A stretch of 5,413 nucleotides of DNA. Source: Pseudomonadota bacterium. GTDB taxonomy: Bacteria > Pseudomonadota > Gammaproteobacteria > Burkholderiales > Rhodocyclaceae. A program made the position numbers and the translations under genes. This document shows, piece by piece, positions 5,169-5,413 of the stretch (the first letter of the stretch is position 1; each line of letters starts with the position of its first letter). The stretch lies in NCBI GenBank assembly GCA_009778425.1, contig WRJU01000123.1, positions 1-5,413 on the forward strand, given 5' to 3'. The notes beneath the pieces were generated by a model. That model did no database searches, was not told the DNA's origin, and saw nothing but the letters and a program-made list of their open reading frames with translations.

Positions 5169-5174
5169 CCCCCT
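5169..5174 (-). promoter_or_regulatory. Ribosome binding site that sets the sspB start
   Basis: The minus strand reads AGGGGG 9 nt before the ATG at 5159, just downstream of the sspA stop codon (5182-5180). It argues against the longer open frame that extends to 5312 inside sspA, and supports translational linkage of the two genes. Confidence 0.75.
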
Positions 5175-5179
5175 GAACG

Positions 5180-5413
5180 TCAGCGCCGCATGACCTTTTC
5201 GGAAGGCGTCAGGGCGTCGATGAACCCTTGGCGGCTGAAAATGCGCTCCGCGTACTTCATCAACGGCGAGGCCGTCTTGGGCAACTCGATGCCGTACAGC
5301 CCGAGCCGCCACAGCAATGGGGCGATGGCCACATCGAGCATGGAGAATTCATCCCCAAGCATGAATTTCTGCTTGGTAAACATCGGCGCGAGCTGGATGA
5401 GGTGGTCGCGCAC
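5180..5413 (-). CDS. sspA: Stringent starvation protein A, C-terminal part (cut by window edge)
   Basis: SspA has a glutathione S-transferase fold without GST activity. It binds RNA polymerase and acts as a transcription factor in stationary phase and starvation. The last 77 codons are present, covering part of the GST-like all-helical C-terminal domain. Recognisable blocks are LGDEFSMLDVAIAPLLWRL (motif of the GST C-terminal domain with the conserved Asp of S-x-x-D), then YGIELP, and a tail ending LTPSEKVMRR, which parallels the Escherichia coli SspA end (LTEAEREMR). The first codon in the window is an internal GTG (Val), not a start. The stop at 5182-5180 is 20 bp before sspB, so the two are almost certainly one transcript. 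In betaproteobacteria sspA is often preceded by the cytochrome bc1 genes; that part lies outside this window. Confidence 0.95.
   Translation of the reverse strand: MRDHLIQLAPMFTKQKFMLGDEFSMLDVAIAPLLWRLGLYGIELPKTASPLMKYAERIFSRQGFIDALTPSEKVMRR

Noticed and set aside
5160..5312. An N-terminal extension of SspB by 51 codons
   Set aside because: It would overlap sspA in another frame, and the family N-terminus plus a strong ribosome binding site place the start at 5159.
1..5413. Mobile elements, CRISPR arrays, tRNA/rRNA genes or phage genes
   Set aside because: I looked for terminal inverted repeats, regular direct repeats, tRNA arm motifs and transposase or integrase motifs on both strands and found none; the window is filled by housekeeping genes.

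Overview
The window looks like ordinary chromosomal DNA of a betaproteobacterium. It is GC-rich with strong G/C in third codon positions. The class I fructose-1,6-bisphosphatase, the DadA-type dehydrogenase, the sspA-sspB pair and the GroES/GroEL termini all read like betaproteobacterial versions. I lean towards a Rhodocyclales or Nitrosomonadales type of organism, but that placement is a judgement from memory of protein sequences. I see no insertion sequence, integrase, tRNA, CRISPR array or clear sign of recent transfer.

Layout from left to right. (1) Positions 1-667, minus strand: the groESL chaperonin operon. groEL is cut by the left edge and groES is complete. The structured leader carries a perfect CIRCE operator and a strong promoter whose -35/-10 can be read as both sigma-70 and sigma-32. 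(2) Positions 668-792: a divergent spacer with roughly helically phased A-tracts, three TTGAAAA words and a terminator-like hairpin facing the minus strand. (3) Positions 793-1776, plus strand: a 327-residue soluble protein of unknown function, the least explained gene here. (4) Positions 1792-2805, minus strand: fbp, convergent with the unknown gene, with 15 bp between the stops. (5) Positions 2806-3037: the divergent fbp/dadA control region, without a coding sequence I can support. (6) Positions 3038-4309, plus strand: dadA, a FAD-dependent D-amino acid dehydrogenase. (7) Positions 4318-5413, minus strand: a likely sspA-sspB-bacteriohemerythrin operon. sspA runs off the right edge, and the hemerythrin gene is convergent with dadA across a perfect hairpin that spans the interval.

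Functionally the window is a set of separate housekeeping units: protein folding (GroESL), gluconeogenesis or Calvin-cycle sugar phosphate metabolism (Fbp), D-amino acid oxidation into the respiratory chain (DadA), and stress/proteolysis control (SspA binds RNA polymerase, SspB delivers ssrA-tagged proteins to ClpXP). The non-heme di-iron protein is appended behind sspB. I did not find a new multi-gene system. The points most worth a second look are the compact dual promoter plus CIRCE plus hairpin leader of groESL, the unknown gene divergent from it, and the attachment of a bacteriohemerythrin gene to sspAB.
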